Assembly: GCA_002688355.1 (NCBI GenBank)
Contig: NZCT01000024.1
Coordinates: forward strand, 175,762 to 224,511
From: an archaeon
GTDB lineage: Archaea > Nanobdellota > Nanobdellia > SCGC-AAA011-G17 > GW2011-AR20
Direction of reading: 5' to 3'
Length of the DNA: 48,750 nucleotides
In this document: one piece after another, positions 35,559 to 43,727 of the stretch
How positions within the stretch are numbered: position 1 is the first letter of the stretch
Layout: every line of letters starts with the position of its first letter
Notes under the pieces: generated by a model
What the model was told of the DNA's origin: nothing
What the model saw: the letters and a program-made list of their open reading frames with translations, nothing else
Database searches by the model: none
Made by a program: the position numbers and the translations under genes

Positions 35559-35975
35559 ATGGTAACTATATATGATGTAGACACAAATAAGCTAATAGAA
35601 TCAGCTAGTGAAGAAATGAAAAAGCTAGTTAAAGCTCCAGAATGGACAAAATATGTTAAAACAGGTGTTGGAAAAGAAAGAGCACCTATTGACATAGATT
35701 GGTATTACAAAAGAACTGCAGCAATTCTAAGAAAAGTATATATGCGTGGTCCTCTAGGAACAAATAAATTAAGAACATTATTTGGAAATAGAAAAAATAG
35801 AGGCATGCAACCTGAAAGATTTCGTAGAGGTTCTGGTAAAATTATAAGAACTTCACTACAACAACTAGAAGAAGCAAAACTAATCAAAAAAGGCTCAAAG
35901 GGAACTCATAAAGGTCGTTTAATAACAAATGAAGGAGTTAAATTCCTAGATTCAATAGCTAAAAAAGTAAAATGA
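35559..35975 (+). CDS. rps19e: Ribosomal protein S19e
   Basis: 138 residues of the small-subunit protein S19e, found in archaea and eukaryotes only. Key blocks: PEWTKYVKTGVGKERAP, DWYYKRTAAILRKVYMRGPLG and FRRGSGKIIRTSLQQLEEAKLI. It opens an operon: its stop overlaps the next start as ATGA, then PDCD5-like, L39e and L31e follow with almost no spacing. Confidence 0.96.
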   Translation: MVTIYDVDTNKLIESASEEMKKLVKAPEWTKYVKTGVGKERAPIDIDWYYKRTAAILRKVYMRGPLGTNKLRTLFGNRKNRGMQPERFRRGSGKIIRTSLQQLEEAKLIKKGSKGTHKGRLITNEGVKFLDSIAKKVK

Positions 35976-36304
35976 ATGATTTAGATAAATTAAAACAAGA
36001 AAAACTTAAAGAATTACAACAAAATTTAAATCAACAACCACAAGAAAATATACAACAAGAAACACAAATTCAAGATCAAATTAATCAACTAGAAATATTA
36101 ATAAAAAAATACTTAACAAGAGACGCATTATTAAGATATGGAAATATAAAAACAGCAAGTCCAGAAAAAGCAATACAAACATTAACAGTATTAGCACAAT
36201 TAATTCAATTCAAAAAGGAAAACGAAAAAATTTCAGACCAAGAACTTAAAGAAGTATTAATAAAAATACAAGAACCAAAGAAGGAATTTAACATAAGAAA
36301 ATAA
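35972..36304 (+). CDS. PDCD5/TFAR19-family nucleic acid-binding protein
   Basis: 110 residues. The N-terminus is a Gln-rich helix. The core LEILIKKYLTRDALLRYGNIKTASPEKA is the PDCD5 hallmark, and a helical domain follows. Archaeal members bind DNA weakly and always sit next to S19e/L39e/L31e, as here. Starts inside the S19e stop (ATGA). Confidence 0.9.
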   Translation: MNDLDKLKQEKLKELQQNLNQQPQENIQQETQIQDQINQLEILIKKYLTRDALLRYGNIKTASPEKAIQTLTVLAQLIQFKKENEKISDQELKEVLIKIQEPKKEFNIRK

Positions 36305-36305
36305 A

Positions 36306-36479
36306 ATGGCAAAATTTAAACCACTGGCGAAAAAATTACGTTTAGCAAAGAAGGGTAAACAAACAAAGTGGGCACCATTCTGGACAGTTCAAAAAATTTA
36401 CGGTAGTTCTAGAAGAGTTCATCCAGGAAGACATACTCATGTAAAAAGACATTGGAGAAGATCAAATACTGACGCATAA
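36306..36479 (+). CDS. rpl39e: Ribosomal protein L39e
   Basis: 57 codons starting one base after the PDCD5-like stop. The product is short and very basic, with the L39e order LAKKLRLAKKGKQ, then PFWTV and then a WRRS near the end. L39e lines the exit tunnel of the large subunit. The family is about 50 residues and is often missed. The C-terminus (RRSNTDA) is a few residues longer than usual. One base separates it from L31e. Confidence 0.93.
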   Translation: MAKFKPLAKKLRLAKKGKQTKWAPFWTVQKIYGSSRRVHPGRHTHVKRHWRRSNTDA

Positions 36480-36480
36480 A

Positions 36481-37035
36481 ATGGCACCTTTAGAAAGACT
36501 ATACACTGTACCTTTAAGAAAAAGATTTCTAAAAGGACCTAAATATAGAAGAACAAGAAAAGCAGTTATAGCCTTAAGAGAATTTATACAAAAACATATG
36601 AAATCTGAAGATGTTAGAATAGGTTCTCATTTAAATTTGGAAATGTGGAAACATGGTAAACAAAATCCACCATCAAGAATAAAAGTCAAAGCAATTAAAG
36701 ATACTGAAAAAGTAAAAGATAAAGACGTAGAAATAGTAAGAGTTGAATTACCCCATATTAAAATAGAAACTAAAAAGGAAGACAAGAAAGATGATAAAAA
36801 GAAAACAGATAAAAAAGAGGAAAAAGTAGAAACTCCTAAAATAGAAGATAAAAAGGAAGAAACTAAAGAAACAAAACAAGAGAAAGAAAAGAAAGAAGTA
36901 TTAGAACATCCTGATAAAGAAAAACCAACAGTAACAACAGAGAAAAAACAAGCTACAAAAGAACAAGAAACATTACAAAAAACAAAGAAAATAATTTCAG
37001 CAACAGAGAAACCAATTCACGAAAAGAAAAAGTAA
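36481..37035 (+). CDS. rpl31e: Ribosomal protein L31e with a long charged tail
   Basis: 184 residues. The first 93 are a normal L31e (YTVPLRKRFLKGPKYRRTRKAV and HLNLEMWKHGKQNPPSRIKV). The other 90 are almost only Lys, Glu, Asp and Thr, with no predicted fold. Archaeal L31e is usually 80-95 residues. The tail has a net balance of acidic and basic charge and many KKE/EEK repeats, so it is probably disordered and might reach beyond the ribosome surface. It is the last gene of the S19e operon. Confidence 0.92.
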   Translation: MAPLERLYTVPLRKRFLKGPKYRRTRKAVIALREFIQKHMKSEDVRIGSHLNLEMWKHGKQNPPSRIKVKAIKDTEKVKDKDVEIVRVELPHIKIETKKEDKKDDKKKTDKKEEKVETPKIEDKKEETKETKQEKEKKEVLEHPDKEKPTVTTEKKQATKEQETLQKTKKIISATEKPIHEKKK

Positions 37036-37067
37036 ATCTTATATAACCTTATTCTACTAATAATAAC

Positions 37068-37355
37068 ATGATAGAAAAAGAACAAGTTATAGAATATTTG
37101 AAACAAGTCCAAGATCCTGAGTTAAATATAGACGTCTGGACATTAGGTTTAATTTACGATATTAAAATAGCTGAAGATGCTTTAAATATTCAAATGACAT
37201 TTACTACTCCAATGTGTCCCTACGGACCAACATTAGTTGAAAGCATTAAAATGAAACTACTTTCTCTAGAGAAGATTAATCAAGTAGATGTAGAAGTAGT
37301 TTTTGATCCACCTTGGCAACCTAATGACGAATTAAGAGCAATGTTAGGTGTATAA
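37068..37355 (+). CDS. MIP18/DUF59-family Fe-S assembly protein
   Basis: 95 residues. The family (SufT/PaaD/MIP18) helps mature iron-sulfur proteins. It has the DPE motif (16-18), LGLIYDI (26-32) and the conserved Cys50 in TTPMCPYGP. The C-terminal LRAMLGV is complete, and its coding bases are part of a direct repeat whose second copy lies 1.34 kb downstream. That suggests the gene next door was inserted at this 3' end. Confidence 0.92.
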   Translation: MIEKEQVIEYLKQVQDPELNIDVWTLGLIYDIKIAEDALNIQMTFTTPMCPYGPTLVESIKMKLLSLEKINQVDVEVVFDPPWQPNDELRAMLGV

Positions 37356-37368
37356 AAACAAAATTATT
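37331..37368 (+). repeat. Left copy of a 38-39 bp direct repeat
   Basis: This copy includes the last codons and stop of the DUF59 gene and about 13 bases beyond. Compared with 38675-38713 it differs by one T/C, which is a synonymous Gly codon change, and by a one-base indel. The stop codon of the opposing 419-residue gene lies within it. Confidence 0.85.
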
Positions 37369-38623
37369 CTAAATTTTTTATTATTCTTTTGTAAATTTCA
37401 AATTCTTCCTTAGATAAACACAAATCCTTTGTTGGCCAGAAAGGATCTACATCTTCTCTATTCAGTATGGAAGTTGCTTCAGGAATAATATCTTTTATAG
37501 ATTGAAGTGCCTCTGTGAATATTCCTTTCATAATTAAATCTTCAAAGTTTTCTCCACGACCAGAATCATTAGTTAAAGAATATAAATTTAGACAGCTTGA
37601 ATGCCCATAACCTGCTATGTGATGAGTTAAACTCCAAATATGTTTCTCAGGATATCTTTCACGAACTAAACTATTATTTACTATCCTTGATTGATAATCA
37701 TTATAGATAATTCCAATACAATTTTGTTGAATTTGTAGTTTTTCCTCAAACCCAATTAGCAATCTACTTTGTTCCCATAATTGATAAAGTCCTTTAATAT
37801 CAACCACTTTGGATGCATATTCTATAACATCGTTTCGTATCTGTTCTATCTTTTCTGAATCCATTAACAATATAGAAAACTGTTCCTTTGTTTGAGAGTT
37901 TCCAATTTTATAATTTGAATTCACAGGGATTAGTTTATTCTGGAAATTATAATTCGTTTCATCATGAATAAATACAATAACATCGTTAAGAAATATCCTT
38001 GATGCTTTCTTTTCATTCTTAGAAATTCCAATATCATTATGGTCTGACCAAATAATTAGCGCTCTTGGGTACACAGAAAATAAATAATGTTGCCAAAATC
38101 TCTTTTCATGTTCATCCATATTAGGATTATCATCTAAATTAAGGGATTCAACTACTCTATAAATAGTATCCAACATATTTAGACTATATTCTTCAGAATG
38201 TTCCTTTGATTTCTGAGTTAATTCTTTTTCTATTGAATTAATTACTTTATTTACATTATCCATATCTACAGTAGAGCTTTCAATCTTTTTCTCTAATTCA
38301 TTCATCATTTCAATTAATCCTTCTCTATCATTTTCATTCTCAAAATAAAATATTGATCTATTTTGTAAATCTTTTTTATTCATTAAATCAATTAAGCTTG
38401 CTTTAAATGTTTTGAAATAACTATCTAATTGATTTTTATCATGATCGTCTTTCTGTACATGCTCAACTAAACTAATTAAATTACTTTCTGTATTTTCAAC
38501 ATAATGCAAAAGGTTATCTTTATCCTCTAGATTGTCTCTTTCTATATGATCTTTAATCTGAGCTAAGTGAACATTTATATTTTTAAGGAAATGTAATAGT
38601 TCTTGAATTGCCGTAATCTTCAT
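37364..38623 (-). CDS. Unknown 419-residue protein in a repeat-flanked insertion
   Basis: No family recognised. The N-terminal 160 residues are mainly charged amphipathic helices with coiled-coil character (for example ELEKKIESS and NKVINSIEKELTQ). A globular region follows (about 170-400) with RFWQHYLFSVYPRALIIWSDH, a VIVFIHDETNY strand, LWEQSRLLIGFEEKL and a His/Cys-rich THHIAGYGHSSCLNLY. These could be metal or catalytic residues. It is the only gene between two direct repeats and is oriented against its neighbours, so recent acquisition is likely. It shows no integrase or transposase motif. Confidence 0.6.
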   Translation of the reverse strand: MKITAIQELLHFLKNINVHLAQIKDHIERDNLEDKDNLLHYVENTESNLISLVEHVQKDDHDKNQLDSYFKTFKASLIDLMNKKDLQNRSIFYFENENDREGLIEMMNELEKKIESSTVDMDNVNKVINSIEKELTQKSKEHSEEYSLNMLDTIYRVVESLNLDDNPNMDEHEKRFWQHYLFSVYPRALIIWSDHNDIGISKNEKKASRIFLNDVIVFIHDETNYNFQNKLIPVNSNYKIGNSQTKEQFSILLMDSEKIEQIRNDVIEYASKVVDIKGLYQLWEQSRLLIGFEEKLQIQQNCIGIIYNDYQSRIVNNSLVRERYPEKHIWSLTHHIAGYGHSSCLNLYSLTNDSGRGENFEDLIMKGIFTEALQSIKDIIPEATSILNREDVDPFWPTKDLCLSKEEFEIYKRIIKNLE

Positions 38624-38674
38624 TCACCTCTTTAAATTATATAAATTATTGATATAAAAAGTTATCTCAAAAGG
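37369..38674. mobile_element. Putative single-gene insertion in the DUF59 3' end
   Basis: The segment between the repeat copies holds one minus-strand gene and its promoter. The copies look like attachment sites that regenerated the DUF59 3' end, or a target duplication. If one copy and the segment are removed, DUF59 is followed after about 40 bases by the lycopene cyclase-domain gene. No inverted ends or recombinase were seen, so it would be a non-autonomous or decayed element. Recombination between related strains is an alternative. Confidence 0.5.
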
Positions 38675-38713
38675 ATTAAGAGCAATGTTAGGCGTATAAA
38701 AACTAAAATTATT
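38675..38713 (+). repeat. Right copy of the direct repeat, remnant of a DUF59 3' end
   Basis: This copy still encodes LRAMLGV and a stop in frame but has no gene in front of it. It lies 52 bases upstream of the 419-residue gene (opposite strand) and 26 bases before the lycopene cyclase-domain gene. Confidence 0.85.
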
Positions 38714-38739
38714 TAAAACATAATAATTATTCTTTTAAT

Positions 38740-39444
38740 ATGTATGAATATTTAATTGGTAATTTAGGTTTAGGATTAATGTGGCTATTTCTATATATTA
38801 AAAATAATAATTTAAGAAAAGAAATGATTTACGGAGGTATTCTATATGTTTCTATAATAGCACCAACAATAATTATAACAAAACTATTATCGTATTTCAC
38901 ACAAATAACTTGGAGATATGTACCAGATTATTTTAACCCACATACATTATTTAATTTAAGTAGGAAAACTGGAATTTTATCAATAGAAGATATATTATTC
39001 ATGTTCTTAGCAGGAGGGATTATTGTTACAATCTATGAAATAATATTTAAAAAAGAAATAATTAAAACACATAAAAAACACCACATCTTAGCATTGATCT
39101 CTTTCTTTTCAAGTTACATAATTATAGCATTAATTTTTAGTTTTAATCCAATATATAATTTAATCATATCAAGTTTTATTGGTTTTTTAGTCATAACATT
39201 TCAAAGATCAGATTTAATCAAACACTCAGTTTACGGAGGAATAGCATTCACAGTTCTTTGGTTTATCTTAGTAATATTATTTAATATAGTATTTCCAAAT
39301 GTACTTCAAGAAGGGTTCTGGAACTTAAACAATATAAGTGGAATCCTAATGTTAAAAGTTCCTATAGAAGAATTATTATATGCATTTACTTTTGGATTGA
39401 TGTTTGCACCAATGTATGAATATATTAAAGGTTATAAGAACTAA
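38740..39444 (+). CDS. Lycopene cyclase-domain membrane protein
   Basis: 234 residues with seven hydrophobic helices, the size of a fused pair of carotenoid cyclase (CrtYc/Yd-like) domains. Each half carries the P/S-I-E-E/D-[IL]-L-[FY] motif: LSIEDILFMFLAGG (first half) and VPIEELLYAFTFGLMFAPMYEY (second half). Members cyclise lycopene or build related terpenoid rings. No phytoene synthase or desaturase lies nearby, so the substrate is unknown. Its stop interlocks with the DUF368 stop on the other strand. Confidence 0.78.
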   Translation: MYEYLIGNLGLGLMWLFLYIKNNNLRKEMIYGGILYVSIIAPTIIITKLLSYFTQITWRYVPDYFNPHTLFNLSRKTGILSIEDILFMFLAGGIIVTIYEIIFKKEIIKTHKKHHILALISFFSSYIIIALIFSFNPIYNLIISSFIGFLVITFQRSDLIKHSVYGGIAFTVLWFILVILFNIVFPNVLQEGFWNLNNISGILMLKVPIEELLYAFTFGLMFAPMYEYIKGYKN

Positions 39445-40283
39445 TTCTCATTAAACTTCTTCTCTAAAAAATAAACCAATACGAATCCAACTAATCCAAA
39501 TAAAATAACTAAAAATAAACTACTATTAGAATTAACAATATTTCTCCAAGGAATTCTCAAAGAACCCAACATTAATCCAATCAAAAAAGATAAAGTCAAA
39601 AACTTAAACCTCCTTAATAAAAGATCTAAAACCCTAGAAAATATTAACAATCCAGAAATAGCACCTAAAAAAAACACAAAAATAACTTTAATTCTAAAAT
39701 CATGTAAAACATCAATTAAATACTGATATTGATTTAACAATAATAAAATAAAAGCTCCTGAAATCCCTGGCAAGATCATAGCACTTATAGCTAACACTCC
39801 AGAAATAAATATCACAAATAAAGAATGATTAACTTGTAAAGCAGAAAATCCAGCAATAAAATAAGCAAAGAAAAACCCAATTATAGAAAATATTAATCTT
39901 TTATAATTTAGTTTATCAACATGTGTATACAAATACAATGAAGAACCTAATATTAATCCAAAGAAAAATCCAAATGTAATTCCAGTATATTTATCGAGTA
40001 AAACATTAATAATTCCAGATATAAAAAAAACAGCTATTGAAATACCCAATCCTAAGGGAATAAACAATCCAAAATCTATTTTTCTAAATTCTTTAATAAG
40101 ATCTTTAAACTTAAACTTTAAAATTAATAAAATAAATTTAACCAAAAAACTAATAGAACCTATCAATCTTTCATATATCCCAGTTATTAATGCAATAGTA
40201 CCTCCAGAAACACCTGGAACAACATCAGCACTTCCCATAAACAAACCTCGTAAAAAAATAAGAAAACTTTCTTTTAATTTCAT
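39441..40283 (-). CDS. DUF368 family polyprenyl-phosphate translocase
   Basis: 280 residues, about eight helices. The family signature GLFMGSADVVPGVSGGTIALITGIYERLI lies near the N-terminus (about residues 13-41). A related copy ILPGISGAFILLLLNQYQYLI lies at about 170-190, showing an internal repeat. DUF368 proteins (PopT) recycle isoprenoid phosphate carriers used for cell-wall and surface glycans. This could serve the glycan operon at 20.5-25.3 kb. The ending overlaps the cyclase-domain gene by CTAA. Confidence 0.88.
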   Translation of the reverse strand: MKLKESFLIFLRGLFMGSADVVPGVSGGTIALITGIYERLIGSISFLVKFILLILKFKFKDLIKEFRKIDFGLFIPLGLGISIAVFFISGIINVLLDKYTGITFGFFFGLILGSSLYLYTHVDKLNYKRLIFSIIGFFFAYFIAGFSALQVNHSLFVIFISGVLAISAMILPGISGAFILLLLNQYQYLIDVLHDFRIKVIFVFFLGAISGLLIFSRVLDLLLRRFKFLTLSFLIGLMLGSLRIPWRNIVNSNSSLFLVILFGLVGFVLVYFLEKKFNEN

Positions 40284-40333
40284 AAATCTAATGAAATAAC
40301 ATTATTTTTAAACCTTTAGATCTGAAAATCCTT

Positions 40334-41323
40334 ATGGAAAACTTATTACCGTTTGAGAAAATTGAAAGAGAATTATTAGTTAAAGTAGATGCTAAAACAG
40401 ATCCAAATTATGGTCAAGATCCTAATAAAAGACCAATTAAAGAGTTAATTAGCTATGGAATCATAAATCTAAACAAACCAGAAGGTCCAACTTCCCACAT
40501 GGTCTCAGCTTACGTTCAAAATATTCTAGAAATAAATAAATCTGGACACTCAGGTACCTTAGATCCTCTTGTCGTAGGAGTTTTACCAATAGCTCTAGAA
40601 AAAGCAACAAGAATAGTCCAACCCCTACTAAAAACTGGAAAGGAATATGTTTGTTTAATGCAGATACATAAAGATGTAAAAGAAGAAGATATTAAAAAAA
40701 CAATGGAAAAATTCTTAGGAAAAATTAAACAATTACCTCCAGTAAAATCAGCAATTAAAAGACAAGAAAGAACTAGAGAAGTTTATTATTTTGATATCCT
40801 AGAAATAAATAAACAAAATGTTCTATTCAAAGTTGGTACAGAAGCAGGGACTTACATCAGAAAATTAGTTCATGATTTTGGTCAAGAACTAAAAGTTGGT
40901 GCTCACATGAAACAACTAGTAAGAACAAAAGTAGGTTCATTTAATGATGAAACATGGATAACATTACAAGACTTAAAAGACGCTTACGAATTATACAAAA
41001 ACGAAAATAATGAAGAAGAACTAAAAAAATGTATCTTACCAATAGAATCAGCAGTCCAACATCTACCAAAAATTTACGTTCTCGATTCGACAGTTGATTC
41101 AATTTGCAATGGAGCTAATCTTAACATCCCGGGAATCTCTAAATTAGATTCAAATATAAAAGAAAACGATCAAGTAGCAATCTTAACATTAAAAAAAGAA
41201 CTAGTATGTTTAGGTGTAGCAAAAACAACATCTGAAAACATTCTAAAAAACTATCAAGGTCTCTCCGTAGACGTAAAAAAAGTATTCATGTCCTCTGGAA
41301 TATATCCTAGATATAATAAATAA
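40334..41323 (+). CDS. cbf5: tRNA/rRNA pseudouridine synthase Cbf5 (TruB family)
   Basis: 329 residues. The catalytic Asp is D77 in SGTLDPLVVG, and the Lys-Pro motif is NLNKPEGPTSH (46-56). The later KVGTEAGTYIRKLVHDFGQEL and VRTKVGSF complete the TruB core. A C-terminal PUA domain starts at about residue 240 (PKIYVLDSTVDSICNGANLNIPGI). It modifies rRNA guided by H/ACA RNAs and position 55 of tRNAs. Overlaps nothing; the next gene begins 30 bases later. Confidence 0.94.
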   Translation: MENLLPFEKIERELLVKVDAKTDPNYGQDPNKRPIKELISYGIINLNKPEGPTSHMVSAYVQNILEINKSGHSGTLDPLVVGVLPIALEKATRIVQPLLKTGKEYVCLMQIHKDVKEEDIKKTMEKFLGKIKQLPPVKSAIKRQERTREVYYFDILEINKQNVLFKVGTEAGTYIRKLVHDFGQELKVGAHMKQLVRTKVGSFNDETWITLQDLKDAYELYKNENNEEELKKCILPIESAVQHLPKIYVLDSTVDSICNGANLNIPGISKLDSNIKENDQVAILTLKKELVCLGVAKTTSENILKNYQGLSVDVKKVFMSSGIYPRYNK

Positions 41324-41353
41324 ATTAATAAACACATAAATCTTTATTAAATT

Positions 41354-41728
41354 ATGAGATTCTATAATCTAAAAGTAGAAAATCCTGAATCACATGGTGT
41401 AGCATTAAAAGTAGATAATACTCAAAATATAGAATCAAAGTTAAAAGATATGACAAAATGTTACAAAGTAGAAATTCATTCACATATCCAAGGATTCTCA
41501 ACATATGAAATTAGTAATAATAAAAATACAATAGCTCACTTAAGAATAAATCTAGAGGAAGAATTATACATTAAACAAAATATCATGGGCAAGGAATTAT
41601 TCCTAACAGAAATAACAGAAGAAGGAGCAAATAAACAAGCTGAAGGAGCAGCAAATTGGAGATTACTACAAGGTTATGTTGGACCAGATTTACCAACAAA
41701 ATCAAAATTAGAACCACATTTTTACTAA
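41354..41728 (+). CDS. Unknown 124-residue protein
   Basis: A compact alpha/beta-looking protein without membrane segments. It has a conserved-looking VEIHSHIQGFSTYEI patch (about 40-54) with two His, and a Gln/Gly-rich C-terminal LLQGYVGPDL. No known family was recognised. It follows Cbf5 in the same direction and its stop overlaps the HerA stop by CTAA. Confidence 0.55.
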   Translation: MRFYNLKVENPESHGVALKVDNTQNIESKLKDMTKCYKVEIHSHIQGFSTYEISNNKNTIAHLRINLEEELYIKQNIMGKELFLTEITEEGANKQAEGAANWRLLQGYVGPDLPTKSKLEPHFY

Positions 41729-43725
41729 CTAAAAACTTCTAAATAACATTCTTTATTATTTTTAACTTCATAAAAACTTGAAATAAATTTTATAACATCC
41801 AAAGGGTTAATCTTTTTCTCTAATTTATTATCAAATTCAACTCTTAAATATTCTGGTTGCTCATACGAAGAAAAATCATTTAAACTAAAATTAAAACTCT
41901 CATTAACAGAAAACTTATTCCCTTCTCCCTTAACAAAATAACCTTTACTAACTAAAATATTTATAATATCATATATCTCAGAAAAATTAACTTGACTCTT
42001 AGAAAATATATCAGAAGCATTAAACTCTTTCATTTGTAAAGCTAAATTAAAAACTTTCTTCTGTTGTTCACTTAAATTAACCTCAAAAAATAACTTCTTT
42101 CCTTTACCATTTTCTATTTCCTTAATTATCTCTCCATTATTTAAATTAATCAAAACATTAAAATCTTTTAAATTAACAAATAAACAAGGAATTAAACTTG
42201 TCTTAACATCTTTCCTATCTTCCATTAGCATTAAATCTTTCTTACTAACTTTTTGTTTAATCAACAACATTAACTCTCCTTCATTCTTAAATTCTTCAAC
42301 TTTATCAGTAAAATTTTCATTTTCAACATTGCTTTCTTCTATTCTATTCTCAACACTCAAACCAACATCAATAGTTTCTCCGCCATGCTTTGTCCGTCGT
42401 GGTCTAACATTAACAAATAAGGGTAAATCCACAATGCCAGTAACTAACGCAGTTCCAATAGGTAAATTTCTAATCTCTTTTTCAATTTCAGGATTTATTC
42501 CATCAATAGAACTTGAAATACTTTTAACATCATTTGAATTAGTTACACGCAAAACAATACTTGTAGCACATTGACTTAAAACATTTTTCTCAACTCTAGA
42601 AACTCTTTGCGTTATAATCGTTAACCCAATTCCAAACTTCCTTCCTTCAGCTGCTATCTGTCTTAGAATAGGAGAACTTTTAGCCTCCCCCACATTACGT
42701 TCAGGAACAAAATTCTGAGCTTCTTCAATTACACAAAAAAAAGGAGCAACATTATTTTTCTTTCTAGCATCAAACAAATCATTCAATAATTTGTAAACAA
42801 CAACTTCTTGTAATTCTCTATTAACACCTTTTAAATTTATTATACTACATTTCCCAGGACTTATTAATTCCTGTAACGACGTAGGATTATCAGAAAAAAT
42901 TTCTAATTTCTTAATATATTCTAAAATATGAATTAAACTGTACTTAGCATTGTTCTCTTCTAATTCCAATTCTGAAATTAAACTATCAAAATCTACATTA
43001 CCACTTAAATTCTTAACAGCACTATACAACAATCCAACTTGAGTATTAGATAGTTTTGCAGGAAACAATTGTGCTATGTCTGTTGTACTTAAATTATAAT
43101 TACTTAACTTTAGTGGTTGACACTCAGGATTAACTTCAATATCCGGACTATACTCTTTAATTTTATTTCTATAATTTTTCTTATTAACATTAAATTTAAT
43201 CATCCTCTCTTTATCTTTCTCATTATTAAATTTTAAAGTAGAATATTCTCCATGAGGATCAATTATCAACATTGGTATACCACTTTCAATAATATCCTCA
43301 ATTAATACACCACTTGTATAACTCTTTCCAGAACCAGTTTTAGCTAAAATACTTAATTTATTTGTTAATAATTTATTCAAATCTAAATAAACATCAATAT
43401 CATCATATCCATCTAACTTCCCAATAAAAACCCCTTTACTATCTAATCCAATAATTTCTTTAATAAAATCACTATCAGCTTTCAAAACTTCTACACCAGG
43501 TTCTAACGGAGTTAGTAACCTCTTAAATTCTTTATTTTCCCTATAACCAATAATATTACAAAAAGCAATCTCTTCATTACTATCTTTTTCTATTTCTATA
43601 ATTTGTGCAAGAACATAATCTTCTCCATTTAAAACTTGAACATAATCAAATTTCCTAGCTTTTCCTTTAACCATAAAATTAAATTCCTTTGTACTAGTTC
43701 TTCCTGTAATATTTCCTAAGATCAT
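41725..43725 (-). CDS. HerA-like DNA translocase/ATPase
   Basis: 666 residues. An N-terminal HAS-type barrel (about 1-90) precedes a RecA-type ATPase: Walker A AKTGSGKS (128-135), IIDPHGEYS, Walker B FFCVIEEAQNFVPE, and an arginine-finger region around QRVSRVEKN. A C-terminal 200-residue extension (from about residue 460) is not typical of HerA and ends in a winged-helix-like pattern. HerA works with nuclease NurA and Mre11-Rad50 in DNA end resection. NurA is not adjacent. Its start is two bases from the divergent radical SAM start. Confidence 0.88.
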   Translation of the reverse strand: MILGNITGRTSTKEFNFMVKGKARKFDYVQVLNGEDYVLAQIIEIEKDSNEEIAFCNIIGYRENKEFKRLLTPLEPGVEVLKADSDFIKEIIGLDSKGVFIGKLDGYDDIDVYLDLNKLLTNKLSILAKTGSGKSYTSGVLIEDIIESGIPMLIIDPHGEYSTLKFNNEKDKERMIKFNVNKKNYRNKIKEYSPDIEVNPECQPLKLSNYNLSTTDIAQLFPAKLSNTQVGLLYSAVKNLSGNVDFDSLISELELEENNAKYSLIHILEYIKKLEIFSDNPTSLQELISPGKCSIINLKGVNRELQEVVVYKLLNDLFDARKKNNVAPFFCVIEEAQNFVPERNVGEAKSSPILRQIAAEGRKFGIGLTIITQRVSRVEKNVLSQCATSIVLRVTNSNDVKSISSSIDGINPEIEKEIRNLPIGTALVTGIVDLPLFVNVRPRRTKHGGETIDVGLSVENRIEESNVENENFTDKVEEFKNEGELMLLIKQKVSKKDLMLMEDRKDVKTSLIPCLFVNLKDFNVLINLNNGEIIKEIENGKGKKLFFEVNLSEQQKKVFNLALQMKEFNASDIFSKSQVNFSEIYDIINILVSKGYFVKGEGNKFSVNESFNFSLNDFSSYEQPEYLRVEFDNKLEKKINPLDVIKFISSFYEVKNNKECYLEVFS

Positions 43726-43727
43726 AA

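Noticed and set aside
37364-38623. Transposase or integrase identity for the 419-residue protein
   Set aside because: No DDE triad, HUH motif, serine-recombinase start or tyrosine-recombinase R-H-R-Y pattern could be seen.
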